Shown piece after piece: positions 25,939-34,056 of a stretch of DNA of 34,056 bases (position 1 is the stretch's first letter; each line of letters opens with the position of its first letter). The stretch lies in contig CAZBWK010000042.1 of the NCBI GenBank assembly GCA_964495655.1, forward strand, positions 1 through 34,056, read 5' to 3'. Position numbers and translations under genes: made by a program. The notes beneath the pieces were generated by a model. That model was not told where the DNA came from. It saw nothing but the letters and a program-made list of their open reading frames with translations, and ran no database searches. This DNA comes from JAAYJR01 sp964495655. Its GTDB lineage: Bacteria > Bacteroidota > Bacteroidia > Bacteroidales > Prolixibacteraceae.

Positions 25939-28500
25939 ATGAAAAAAATTTCAAAGCTTTATTGGTTATTAACTATTCTTTTTATAGCCATTAATTCAGA
26001 TTTTGCTGTTGCAAACACAAAAATAAATCTGAATTCAGGATCTAATGAGACACACAGGATAGAAAGGATAAATAATAATGAGGCATTAAAAAGTTTATCA
26101 CAATTTAAGCAAAAGGAAGATATCCCTCCTAAAGCTGCCTGTCCGTTAATTCCATTTGGATCAATAACAGGCAAACCAACTAAAGATCAAATAATAAAAT
26201 ATCTGGATAGCTTTCAGAGTGTTGGTATTGATCAGTTTTTAATATATCCCCGTTCGGGATTGGAAATTGAATATATGAGTGATGAGTGGCTGGATGTTTG
26301 TGGATATATTATTGAATATGCCAGCGATAACGGCATGTCAATATGGCTATACGATGAATTTAACTGGCCAAGCGGCAGATGCAAGGGACAGGTTATAAAA
26401 GAGAATAGTGAATATGCCGGAAAAAAAATATCAGTATTTGCTGATCCTGTAAACCTTGGTAAGAATAATTACTATTGGTCAGTATCCTCTGTTCCTCTTT
26501 TTGGAGACATATTAAATCCTAAAGCAGTAGATGCATTTATATCCCTTACGCATGAAAAGTATTATAAAAGATTTGGTAAATATTTTGGTCCTGTAATAAA
26601 AGGAATATTTACTGATGAACCCAGTCCAATGTATTCAGCCCGCAGCAGAACCAGCGGAAGCCTCCTTGAGTTGGTTTATTGGGATAATCTTGAGGATGAG
26701 TATTATGAACATGCAAAAAGGAATTTTAAATCAGATGTCGAAGCTCATTTAAATGGCAATACTCCGGCAAATTTATGGCAGGATTATTATTATTTGGCAG
26801 GCAGAAGATTTAGAACTGTTTTTATTGATAAAATCACAGAATGGTGTGATCAGCACAATATTTTGTTTACAGGCCATTTAATGAGCGAATCGCACCCGTC
26901 CAGTTCTTTATGGTATATCGGTGATCCTATGAGTGTAATTAACGGATTTTCTCTTCCGGGAATTGATGAGATCGGCACACGTAATAATCTTGAAACAGTA
27001 GAGTGGGTAACAATGAAAATGGTAGAAAATGCATCATATAATACCGGTAACGGAGGATTTGCTGAACTGTTTGCATTGGGGCCATGCGATATGACACTTG
27101 GTAAAAGAAGGCAAATGATATGGATTACTGCATTAAATGGTGTCGATCATTATCTTTTAGCGATATCTGCCACAGATGCAAGGGCCAACATTGAAAAACC
27201 TGCTTATTATAATCCTCATACTACTACTCAGCCTTGGTTTCAAGGGCTCAGGGAATTAGGAGAGGATGCTGTTAAGGCCGCTGAATTTGCAAGAAAAAAT
27301 GCCAATAAACTCATTGCTGTGCGATATCCGCAAAAATTAACGGCATCACTAATGAATTCATCAAAAGAATCCGAACCTCTCATTTCTCTCCATGAGCTAC
27401 TTAGGAATTTAATTAACTGGCAGTGGAATCCAAATCTTATTGCCGAGCTACAGGAAAAAACTTCAGAATACAAGGCTGTTTTCAGCTTAACGATGGATGG
27501 CATTATGGAAGAGAATTCAGGTAAGGAATTTGGCACTTTGGAAGAATTGTCAAATTGGATTGAAAACAGTCTTCAACATGTGGCAACAGTTGAAAATTCA
27601 GATGGCAAACGTGAAAAGGGTATTTATATGAATACTTATAATGACGGAAGTGTGTGTGTTGTGTCACTGGGCGATGAAGCACACGGTCCTTTGGTATTGA
27701 GCATGCCGGGAATAAAACCCGTCTCATTCGAACTGCCGGAATATGGTGTGTTTACATATGAACCTGGTCAGAGGTATGACTATATAGAAAATAAGAATAC
27801 CTTAGAATTCTCAGGTTTAGAATTTCTACCTTATGAATTAACATCAACAAATACCCTAAGAGTTGCTTTTGATGAAACAAAAACATTTGAATTTACAGTT
27901 GATTGTGACCTTGAAGGGATAAATTTTGCAGTAAGAAATTACGATGATATTGTAACGATGTTAATCGATGGGAAAGAATATCCTTTTAATAATGAATGCC
28001 ATTTTCTGCCGGAAGGGATAAAAGAATTATATTTAGAAACTGCGGCACTATCCCTGGGAAAAGGAAAACATACCTTAACCCTTACATCAACTAGCATAGA
28101 ATATCCATATTTGCCCTCTGCTTTTATCAACGGCAACTTTGGAATAAAGGATGATAATGTTTTAACAGCATTACCTGATTTCATTTCAGTTAAAGGATTC
28201 TCAAAACAGGGATTACCGGAATATACAGGATGTATAAAATTTAACAGTAAGGTTAAAACAGATAAAGAGGAATTTATATCAGTTGACAGTAACGGACTTG
28301 TTACTGAGTTATTCATCAACAATGAATCTGTTGGAAGAAAAGCATGGGCGCCTTACGTTTGGGAGCTTCCTGAAAAATACAGAGGTAAAACTATAAATAT
28401 TGAGATTAGTATTTGGACATCTGTCGGGCCATTATTTGGTGATTTTCCAAGAGTAAAAGGCGCTGAAGGTTCATGGCTCAAAAATTTCGCACCAAATTAA
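25939..28500 (+). CDS. GH106-like glycoside hydrolase, secreted
   Basis: Secreted hydrolase of 853 residues from ATG 25939, chosen because it opens with a typical signal peptide (MKKISKLYWLLTILFIAINS, cleaved near FAVA); an in-frame ATG at 25882 would put a poor hydrophilic leader in front. The catalytic region resembles GH106 alpha-L-rhamnosidases and their relatives: WLYDEFNWPSG, GIFTDEPSP and LFTGHLMSESHP follow in order and hold conserved acidic residues. A C-terminal pair of beta-sandwich domains (about 620-850) ends with VWELPEKYRGKTINIEISIWTS, the usual galactose-binding-like fold of this group. It has no lipobox, so it is probably periplasmic. The exact sugar specificity is uncertain; many GH106-like proteins are unclassified. 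Confidence 0.75.
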   Translation: MKKISKLYWLLTILFIAINSDFAVANTKINLNSGSNETHRIERINNNEALKSLSQFKQKEDIPPKAACPLIPFGSITGKPTKDQIIKYLDSFQSVGIDQFLIYPRSGLEIEYMSDEWLDVCGYIIEYASDNGMSIWLYDEFNWPSGRCKGQVIKENSEYAGKKISVFADPVNLGKNNYYWSVSSVPLFGDILNPKAVDAFISLTHEKYYKRFGKYFGPVIKGIFTDEPSPMYSARSRTSGSLLELVYWDNLEDEYYEHAKRNFKSDVEAHLNGNTPANLWQDYYYLAGRRFRTVFIDKITEWCDQHNILFTGHLMSESHPSSSLWYIGDPMSVINGFSLPGIDEIGTRNNLETVEWVTMKMVENASYNTGNGGFAELFALGPCDMTLGKRRQMIWITALNGVDHYLLAISATDARANIEKPAYYNPHTTTQPWFQGLRELGEDAVKAAEFARKNANKLIAVRYPQKLTASLMNSSKESEPLISLHELLRNLINWQWNPNLIAELQEKTSEYKAVFSLTMDGIMEENSGKEFGTLEELSNWIENSLQHVATVENSDGKREKGIYMNTYNDGSVCVVSLGDEAHGPLVLSMPGIKPVSFELPEYGVFTYEPGQRYDYIENKNTLEFSGLEFLPYELTSTNTLRVAFDETKTFEFTVDCDLEGINFAVRNYDDIVTMLIDGKEYPFNNECHFLPEGIKELYLETAALSLGKGKHTLTLTSTSIEYPYLPSAFINGNFGIKDDNVLTALPDFISVKGFSKQGLPEYTGCIKFNSKVKTDKEEFISVDSNGLVTELFINNESVGRKAWAPYVWELPEKYRGKTINIEISIWTSVGPLFGDFPRVKGAEGSWLKNFAPN

Positions 28501-28652
28501 TTTCTGGCCTTTTATGAGATTTTTAAATGTAATCAAATACATAGTTAAACAGGTATTCGATTTTAGTCATTAAAATTATTAATCTTGTTTCAAAGTATTT
28601 ATATGTATATCTTATCCACAATATGATAATAAACTAAGAAATTTGATCCCAT

Positions 28653-29705
28653 ATGATAGATAAAAGAGCATTAAAAGAATTTGCAATGAGAGTAGGGGCA
28701 GACGATATAGGGATTGGATCATTGGATCGTTTTGACGGTGTTCCCCAGGAAATGGACCCCAGATATTATTTCCCTGAAGCTAAAAGTATTATAGGATTGA
28801 TTTTTAGAATTCCCAGAGGATTTATCCGGGCTACTGAAGAAGGAACAAATTTTTATCAGTACCCCAGTCTTGGTTATGGAGGAATTAATGAAGTAATTGC
28901 TCCTACAGTTATATATGAGATTGGGAAATATATTGAAGAGCAGGGATATGAAGCAGCGCCTTTCAGAAATACCGGGGGACGTGGGAGTGTATCTGATATG
29001 ACAGGTAAACACGGTAAGGAGCTTTCGCCTGAATTACATGTTACGATTCATTCTGAAACATCTCCAATTGAACGCTCATTAAATACCCGTCCTGTTCAGG
29101 AAAATAAACCTTGTCCGGATGTATTTATTCATTTTAGATTAGCTGCATATATCTGTGGACTTGGCGAAATAGGTTACAGTAAAATGTTTTTGTCCAGAAA
29201 ATTCGGCCCTTTAAATCGACAGGCATTTATTCTGACAGATGCAGAAATTGAACCTGATGAGATATATAGCGGACCTGAGTTATGTAAAAAATGCATGGCC
29301 TGTGTTTATGCCTGTCCGGGCAATTGCATAAGCCGGGACGAACAGATATCTATTAACATAATGGGGAAAACTATAACCTGGGGAAAGTTAGATGAATGGA
29401 GTTGTTTTGCCTATTACATCGGAGCAGCTCTTAAATCTAATCCGTTTGTTGATAAAAATATTTATGAGCAATTACAGGACGGAGAGCTTTTGAAAGAAGG
29501 CAAATTGTCTGTAAAAGCTGATAATTATAATGACCTGATGGATGTTATAAATTCTTATTATCCTATGGAGACTCAGGGTTATTTTCCTCCTAAGTGCGGA
29601 GGGTGTTTAAGGGCTTGCTATATAGCTATGGAAAAAATAGATGCTCTTCCTGACAATTTTGTGAACAGATTCAGAACTCATAAAGCTTGGAAAAGAAAAA
29701 TATAA
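28653..29705 (+). CDS. QueG/reductive-dehalogenase-like 4Fe-4S protein, paralogue 1
   Basis: Cytoplasmic redox protein of 350 residues without a signal peptide. The N-terminal half resembles the corrinoid-binding nitroreductase-like domain of epoxyqueuosine reductase (QueG) and reductive dehalogenases, most clearly at ICGLGEIGYSKMFLSRKFGP (167-186) and FILTDAE (192-198). A ferredoxin-like segment follows with C211, C214, C217 and C221 (CxxCxxCxxxCP). A second cysteine set, C251 (in WSCFAYYIGA) and C315, C318, C322 (CGGCLRAC), could hold another cluster, but lacks the CP of true QueG. It is shorter than most dehalogenases and has no Tat signal. The gene begins 152 bases after the hydrolase and ends 10 bases before its paralogue. 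The substrate and whether it binds cobalamin are not shown. Confidence 0.75.
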   Translation: MIDKRALKEFAMRVGADDIGIGSLDRFDGVPQEMDPRYYFPEAKSIIGLIFRIPRGFIRATEEGTNFYQYPSLGYGGINEVIAPTVIYEIGKYIEEQGYEAAPFRNTGGRGSVSDMTGKHGKELSPELHVTIHSETSPIERSLNTRPVQENKPCPDVFIHFRLAAYICGLGEIGYSKMFLSRKFGPLNRQAFILTDAEIEPDEIYSGPELCKKCMACVYACPGNCISRDEQISINIMGKTITWGKLDEWSCFAYYIGAALKSNPFVDKNIYEQLQDGELLKEGKLSVKADNYNDLMDVINSYYPMETQGYFPPKCGGCLRACYIAMEKIDALPDNFVNRFRTHKAWKRKI

Positions 29706-29715
29706 AATAACAGTA

Positions 29716-30723
29716 ATGATTAATATAAAGAAATTGAAAGAATTTGCACGAAGTGTAGGTGCAGATTTAGTGGGAATTGGCAATATAAACAATTTTGAAG
29801 GAACAGATCCGGGGAAAGACCCAAGGTTTATTGCGCCTCAGGCAAAGAGTATTATAGGGTTGGCATTCAGGGTACTAAGAGGTTCATTACGAGGACATGA
29901 GGAAGGAACTCAATTTTATCAATATCCTGAAATGGGGGTAGTTCACCTTGATGAAATTTATATTCCGATGGTATTAAGGAAAGTGGCTTCTTATATTGAA
30001 GATAAAGGTTATGAAGGAGTGGCATTGAGGCCGGAAGCAGACAGATTACATTCAGATAATCCAGCTACCAATCCTGAGCATACTCCGGTATATCGGATAT
30101 CTGCCGTTTCAGTACGGGATGGGGCACCTCCTCCGGATGTTATAACAGATAACAACCAGGCTGCTGTGATATGCGGACTTGGAGAGATAGGTTACGGCGG
30201 TTTTGTATTGACCCCTGAATTTGGGCCTCTTCAGCGATTTGCTTTTATACTTACAGATGCTGAACTTGATTACGACGAGGAAATGAAATCCCATCTGTGT
30301 GATTTATGCGGTAATTGTTTAAGTGCCTGTCCCGGATCAGCATATGACGGCCAACAGGAACAAAAGATAACAATCAGAAACAATTCATACTTATTTAAAC
30401 AACCAGACAGTTGGCAATGTGCCGCATATTATATGGGGGCAAACGGAGAAAAAAATCCATTCATAAATCCTGATATTATCAGAAATTTACCTGATGGTGA
30501 AAAAATACTGAATGGTACAAAACGCCTGTCTCCCGAAGAGGTTATGACATTAAAACCAATTCTTGAACAAGCTTATCCGGGAATGCGGTTTGGATACAAT
30601 GCCGCTGTATGTGGAAGAGCATGTTGGAGAGCTTGTCTTATACATCTGGAAGGGAAAGATCTAATAAAAACCAAATTCAGATATCCTTTCAGAAAGAGAG
30701 AAGAGTGGAAGTTAAAATTATAA
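29716..30723 (+). CDS. QueG/reductive-dehalogenase-like 4Fe-4S protein, paralogue 2
   Basis: Tandem paralogue of the preceding gene, 335 residues, colinear throughout: LKEFARSVGAD at the start, EEGTQFYQYP (62-71), ICGLGEIGYGGFVLTPEFGP (152-171), FILTDAELD (177-185). Cluster motif C195, C198, C201, C205 (CDLCGNCLSACP). The second set is C235 in WQCAAYYMGA and C299, C303, C307; here the spacing is CxxxCxxxC against CxxCxxxC in paralogue 1, so the two have diverged at this site. It lacks the loop at about residues 110-150 of the first copy. An 11-base gap separates it from the next gene. The two may form a heterodimer or act in successive steps; both are inferences. Confidence 0.75.
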   Translation: MINIKKLKEFARSVGADLVGIGNINNFEGTDPGKDPRFIAPQAKSIIGLAFRVLRGSLRGHEEGTQFYQYPEMGVVHLDEIYIPMVLRKVASYIEDKGYEGVALRPEADRLHSDNPATNPEHTPVYRISAVSVRDGAPPPDVITDNNQAAVICGLGEIGYGGFVLTPEFGPLQRFAFILTDAELDYDEEMKSHLCDLCGNCLSACPGSAYDGQQEQKITIRNNSYLFKQPDSWQCAAYYMGANGEKNPFINPDIIRNLPDGEKILNGTKRLSPEEVMTLKPILEQAYPGMRFGYNAAVCGRACWRACLIHLEGKDLIKTKFRYPFRKREEWKLKL

Positions 30724-30734
30724 AATATTAACGA

Positions 30735-31739
30735 ATGATGTATTCTGTAGGGTATTCCCTTATAGCAGAGCAACAATTCAATGAAGCAATTTATTCATTT
30801 AAAGATCATATCGCTGAAATATATTTTTCATGGCCCGGTATGAAATCAGGCCGCGCTAATATTGTTTACAATGATGAGGATTATCAGCAAAAAGTTATAA
30901 AACTTCTGGATGATCTTTCCCGGTATGCTGATATGGGAATACCCCTGGCAATGCTTTTCAATGCCAATTGTTATGGAGGAGAAGCTATAAGTAAACAGCT
31001 TGAAAAATTGGTTATAGAGACTATTGAATTTGTACAGAATAAAGTAGCCTGCTTAAAAGCAGTTATTACAGCCTCTCCATTTATCGCATCAAAAATAAAG
31101 CTGCACTTTTCAGATATACAAATAAGGGCTTCAGTTAATATGCGAATAAATTCAACTTTTGCAATGGATTATTTGTCAGACAGGTTTGATTTTTTTTATG
31201 TTGCAAAAGAATTAAACAGGGATATAGTTGCACTGAAAAACCTAAAAGCCTGGGCAACTGCCCACGGTAAACAAATTGGTATTCTTGTAAACAGCGGATG
31301 CCTGAATAATTGTCCTAATCAGACATTTCATGATAACCTTGTTGCCCATGAATCTGAAATAAAGAATTACGATACATCATATTATCAGCCTGTATTGTGC
31401 AGAAAATTTATAGCCAAACAAAATAACTGGCACTTTCTAATTGAAGGAAGCAACTGGATAAGGCCTGAAGATATCACTGAATATCAAGAAATTTTCCAAA
31501 CAGTAAAATTAGCTACAAGGATGCATTCCAATCCCTTCATGGTTATTGGTGCATATTCACATGGAGCACATTATGGGAACATCCTGGATCTCATGGAACC
31601 GGGATTTTCCGGAATTTTACATCCATATATATTAGATAATAGTAAATTTCCAAAAAAATGGAGTAGTGGTGGGGCAAATTTAAAAGAAGATTCTTCTTCA
31701 TTACTGGAAAAAGTATTAATAAAACATCAACTGTTGTAA
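30735..31739 (+). CDS. U32-like TIM-barrel protein with clustered cysteines
   Basis: Protein of 334 residues without signal peptide. It has features of the peptidase U32/UbiU-like barrel: an N-terminal IAEIYFSWPG, beta-alpha repeats, NSGCLNNCPNQTFHDN (186-201), and SNWIRPEDITEY followed by KLATRMHSNP (239-267). Cysteines at 79, 106, 189, 193 and 222 (QPVLCRKF) could bind an Fe-S cluster, as the related UbiU/UbiV proteins do in oxygen-independent hydroxylation. It is not a demonstrated peptidase; most characterised U32-like proteins are RNA- or quinone-modification enzymes. Start spacing of 11 bases after the second Fe-S protein indicates co-translation as a three-gene module. The specific function is unknown. 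Confidence 0.65.
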   Translation: MMYSVGYSLIAEQQFNEAIYSFKDHIAEIYFSWPGMKSGRANIVYNDEDYQQKVIKLLDDLSRYADMGIPLAMLFNANCYGGEAISKQLEKLVIETIEFVQNKVACLKAVITASPFIASKIKLHFSDIQIRASVNMRINSTFAMDYLSDRFDFFYVAKELNRDIVALKNLKAWATAHGKQIGILVNSGCLNNCPNQTFHDNLVAHESEIKNYDTSYYQPVLCRKFIAKQNNWHFLIEGSNWIRPEDITEYQEIFQTVKLATRMHSNPFMVIGAYSHGAHYGNILDLMEPGFSGILHPYILDNSKFPKKWSSGGANLKEDSSSLLEKVLIKHQLL

Positions 31740-31944
31740 AGGTTTGTAAGCCCTGACGGGGGAAAAGCATGATTTTTTTTTGTGATTGTAAACGTCTGTG
31801 TCAAAAAAATAATTGTCAATTAAAAGAAATTATTTAGTTAGAAGGCAGTGGAATAATATTAAGAGATTTTATGAATATATCCTGAAAATGAATGATTTGC
31901 TTTCAACTATTTTAAATCACTAAAATTATTAAACTTCTGGAAGT

Positions 31945-33336
31945 ATGAAATTTACAAGAATAACTAATAAACTTGATAAACTAAACGAATTTGACAGGGA
32001 ACCTGTACCACAGCATAAACTGCAGGGCATAGGTAATTTTCTTGGAATATATGGAGGGGAACATATTGCAGCAACAGGTTTTGTAACCGGTATTCTTTGG
32101 ATAGCCCACGGTGTTTCGGTAAAAGAACTTTTTATAGGGGCTTTCATAGGTGACCTGCTTGCAGTTTTGAGCTGGACCCTGATTACTGCACCTATTGCTG
32201 TAAAGGCAAGGTTATCTATTTATTGGCAACTAAGGAAAATTTGTGGCCCGGTATTGGTTTTTATATATAACGTAGTAAATGCCCTGATGTTCTGTATCCT
32301 TGCTGGTGCAATGATAGCAGTATCTGCTACGGCGGTAGGGATTCCTTTCAATATCGATATGCCCGGATTGAATGATTTGTATCCCCATAGCATTGGCTGG
32401 GTGGTTACGGTATTTTTCGTCGGGGCAGGAATAACAACAATTGCTATATTAGGTTTTAAATCTCTGGGTAATTTTGGGAAGGTTGTGGTACCATGGCTAT
32501 TCCTGGTTTTTATTGCCGCGGCTGTAAGTTGCTTTTCTGAAGTAGGGATAGAACCCGGAATGAAAAATTTTTGGGAAGTAGCTAATAATACTATATGGAC
32601 GGGGGTAGCCAAAGAGGGCCGGTTGCAATTTAATATATGGCATGTAATATTATTTACCTGGATGGTAAATGCTGCTATGCACCTGGGTATGTCGGATCTG
32701 ACAATATTAAGGTATGCCAGAAAATGGTATTATGGCCTGGCATCGGCTTTAGGAATGTACGGAGGCCATTATATTGTGTGGATAGCATCAGGAATTGTTT
32801 ATTCAGCAGCGACAAGCGATGCACCCGGAATGGTAGCCTATCAGGCCATAGGTATCACAGGAGCAATTTGTGTGATAGTTGCAGGATGGTCAACAGCGAA
32901 TCCTACACTTTACAGGGCAGGTTTGGCACTTCAGGTAGTTTCTCCCAACTGGCAAAGATGGAAAGTTACATTGATAGCCGGGCTGATAGCAACTTTTGCA
33001 GCAATGTTCCCGGCTTTGGTTATGAGACTTCTTGATTTTGTTGCTCTGTACGGATTAATACTTATTCCGATGGGCGGTATAATATTTGCTGATTTTTATT
33101 TAAATGAAAAATTGGGAATGCAAAAATATTTTGCAGAGAAACACGGTATTTCTTTTAATACGGCAGCCGGGATTACCTGGTTAATACTTCTTATTTCAGC
33201 TTTAATTGCCAATCAGGTAATAGGGGTCAATCTTTTCTTCCTTCCTGCACCAACATGGTTTGCAGCTATTTTATTGTATCTTATCTTTTCCCTGATATAC
33301 CAGAAAAGAATAACAAAAAATTTGCGTACGATATAA
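31945..33336 (+). CDS. NCS1-family permease (purine/cytosine/hydantoin-type transporter)
   Basis: Inner-membrane permease of 463 residues with about 12 hydrophobic helices. The N-terminus has the NCS1 style of opening: EFDREPVPQHKLQGIGNFLGIYGGEHIAATGF, a charged cytoplasmic stretch leading into the first helix; later WGYLA-like aromatic and glycine-rich helices follow (IWHVILFTWMVNAAMHLGMSD, GMYGGHYIVWIASGI). NCS1 carriers move cytosine, uracil, allantoin, hydantoins and similar heterocycles by cation symport; sugars are not typical. A 205-base gap (31740-31944) with no clear promoter precedes it. In this locus it replaces the sugar permease one would expect and implies that the imported compound is a nitrogenous heterocycle or similar aglycone. 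Confidence 0.85.
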   Translation: MKFTRITNKLDKLNEFDREPVPQHKLQGIGNFLGIYGGEHIAATGFVTGILWIAHGVSVKELFIGAFIGDLLAVLSWTLITAPIAVKARLSIYWQLRKICGPVLVFIYNVVNALMFCILAGAMIAVSATAVGIPFNIDMPGLNDLYPHSIGWVVTVFFVGAGITTIAILGFKSLGNFGKVVVPWLFLVFIAAAVSCFSEVGIEPGMKNFWEVANNTIWTGVAKEGRLQFNIWHVILFTWMVNAAMHLGMSDLTILRYARKWYYGLASALGMYGGHYIVWIASGIVYSAATSDAPGMVAYQAIGITGAICVIVAGWSTANPTLYRAGLALQVVSPNWQRWKVTLIAGLIATFAAMFPALVMRLLDFVALYGLILIPMGGIIFADFYLNEKLGMQKYFAEKHGISFNTAAGITWLILLISALIANQVIGVNLFFLPAPTWFAAILLYLIFSLIYQKRITKNLRTI

Positions 33337-33365
33337 TATTACAAACATAAGCTCACATATAAGAA

Positions 33366-33581
33366 ATGAAGCAAACAATAAAAAAACTATACTGGCTTAG
33401 AATAATTTTAATAATTATTTCAATAATAGGAGCTGCATTTACCCTGGTGCCCTCATTTTTTGACTGGCTGGGTATTATTTCGTCCGGACAATCAAAAGCC
33501 CTGATGCTAACAGGAACAATACTATGGTTTTTTTCTGCAACTTATCTTTTTAACTGGGAAAGTAATAAAGATAATATATAA
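33366..33581 (+). CDS. Small two-helix membrane protein
   Basis: A 71-residue protein starting MKQTIKKLYWLRIILIIISI, with two predicted transmembrane helices (about 11-34 and 46-63) and short charged ends. I do not recognise a family. It follows the permease by 29 bases on the same strand, so it is probably co-transcribed and may be a small accessory subunit, by analogy with other two-gene transporters. The start is the first ATG and nothing upstream in frame is better. Confidence 0.6.
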   Translation: MKQTIKKLYWLRIILIIISIIGAAFTLVPSFFDWLGIISSGQSKALMLTGTILWFFSATYLFNWESNKDNI

Positions 33582-34056
33582 AAGCCTTCTTGTTGAAAAA
33601 TACCTACATTTTCGAAAAACAAGTCCTCCGGGTTTTTAGAAGACTACAGTATAAAATATGGTCATCTATAACATCTACCAACTTAAGTTCCATCATATTG
33701 GTCAAGTTCATTCCCTTTGTATAGCAGTAACAGATCCCCTACTACTGCACAACTCAGATGATCCATCAAAAAATCCAGTTCGCTGTAAATTTATTGTGCA
33801 AGTTTACTGTCAATCGTATTTGGTTTAATACGCAGTAGAGCATTGATCCTAACTCTAATGTGAGCGGACTGTCTATATTTGATAAAAAATGATGTTGTCT
33901 AAATTTTCCTATTACAGTGGAATGGCTAGGCAACACCAATCTTGTTCTCTATACGGCAAGTGTTCGTATACCATACTAAACTTATTATTCTGTCTGATAA
34001 ACACAGATTTTCATGTACAAGTAAAACCCTAAATATTTTTTTCGACAAAAAAGCAT
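33582..34056. other. Region without recognisable gene
   Basis: The last 475 bases of the window have stop codons in every frame at roughly the density expected for AT-rich DNA, with open stretches of at most about 55 codons and no recognised motif. No tRNA, palindrome or terminator was seen after the small membrane protein. It may be intergenic or the heavily decayed remains of a gene. Confidence 0.5.

Noticed and set aside
33685..33976. Minus-strand frame with partly coherent translation, possibly a decayed transposase
   Set aside because: It holds about four stops in under 100 codons, no family motif, and no terminal inverted repeats; this is close to chance for AT-rich DNA.

Overview
The window reads as chromosomal DNA of a Bacteroidota bacterium, most likely an anaerobic or marine member of the Bacteroidales/Marinilabiliales type. 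The evidence is a SusC/SusD pair with an ECF sigma factor and FecR anti-sigma factor, a GldB-family lipoprotein, several promoters of the Bacteroidota form (TTG or TTTG, about 19 bases, TAnnTTTG), and a general lack of Shine-Dalgarno sequences. No tRNA, rRNA, CRISPR array or intact insertion sequence was seen.

Layout. (1) 1-2930, minus strand: the N-terminal part of a biotin-dependent acyl-CoA carboxyltransferase/decarboxylase alpha-type subunit, cut by the window edge, then an LptF/LptG-type permease and tgt, which form an operon. (2) 3187-5553, plus strand: a tight cluster of glycosyltransferase, sigma factor and rsmG. (3) 5562-5654: a compact three-hairpin palindromic element between convergent rsmG and pfkA. 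(4) 5687-8785: pfkA (minus), a DUF1080 lipoprotein (plus) and gldB (minus), the last two sharing a strong bidirectional terminator. (5) 8933-15515: a small ORF of doubtful reality, a SWIM/SNF2 helicase, nadE and a Tat-exported TIM-barrel sugar isomerase-like protein. (6) 15648-33581, all on the plus strand: a glycan-utilisation locus made of ECF sigma, FecR, STN-containing SusC, SusD, a large DUF6259-like lipoprotein, a GH106-like hydrolase, two tandem paralogous Fe-S proteins of the QueG/reductive-dehalogenase type, a U32-like TIM-barrel protein with clustered cysteines, an NCS1 (cytosine/purine-type) permease and a two-helix membrane peptide. (7) 33582-34056: no recognisable gene.

How it may work. 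The first half of region 6 is a conventional surface-signalling glycan-uptake locus: SusC/D capture a glycoside, the STN domain signals through FecR to the ECF sigma factor, and two exported hydrolase-like proteins cleave it. The second half is unusual: a cytoplasmic trio of cysteine-rich putative redox proteins with 10-11 bp gaps, followed by a permease family that normally moves nucleobase-like heterocycles rather than sugars. My inference is that the locus handles a glycoside whose non-sugar part (aglycone, base, or methylated/halogenated group) is imported by the NCS1 carrier and reductively processed by the Fe-S proteins. That coupling is the best candidate here for an undescribed system; the substrate cannot be read from the sequence.
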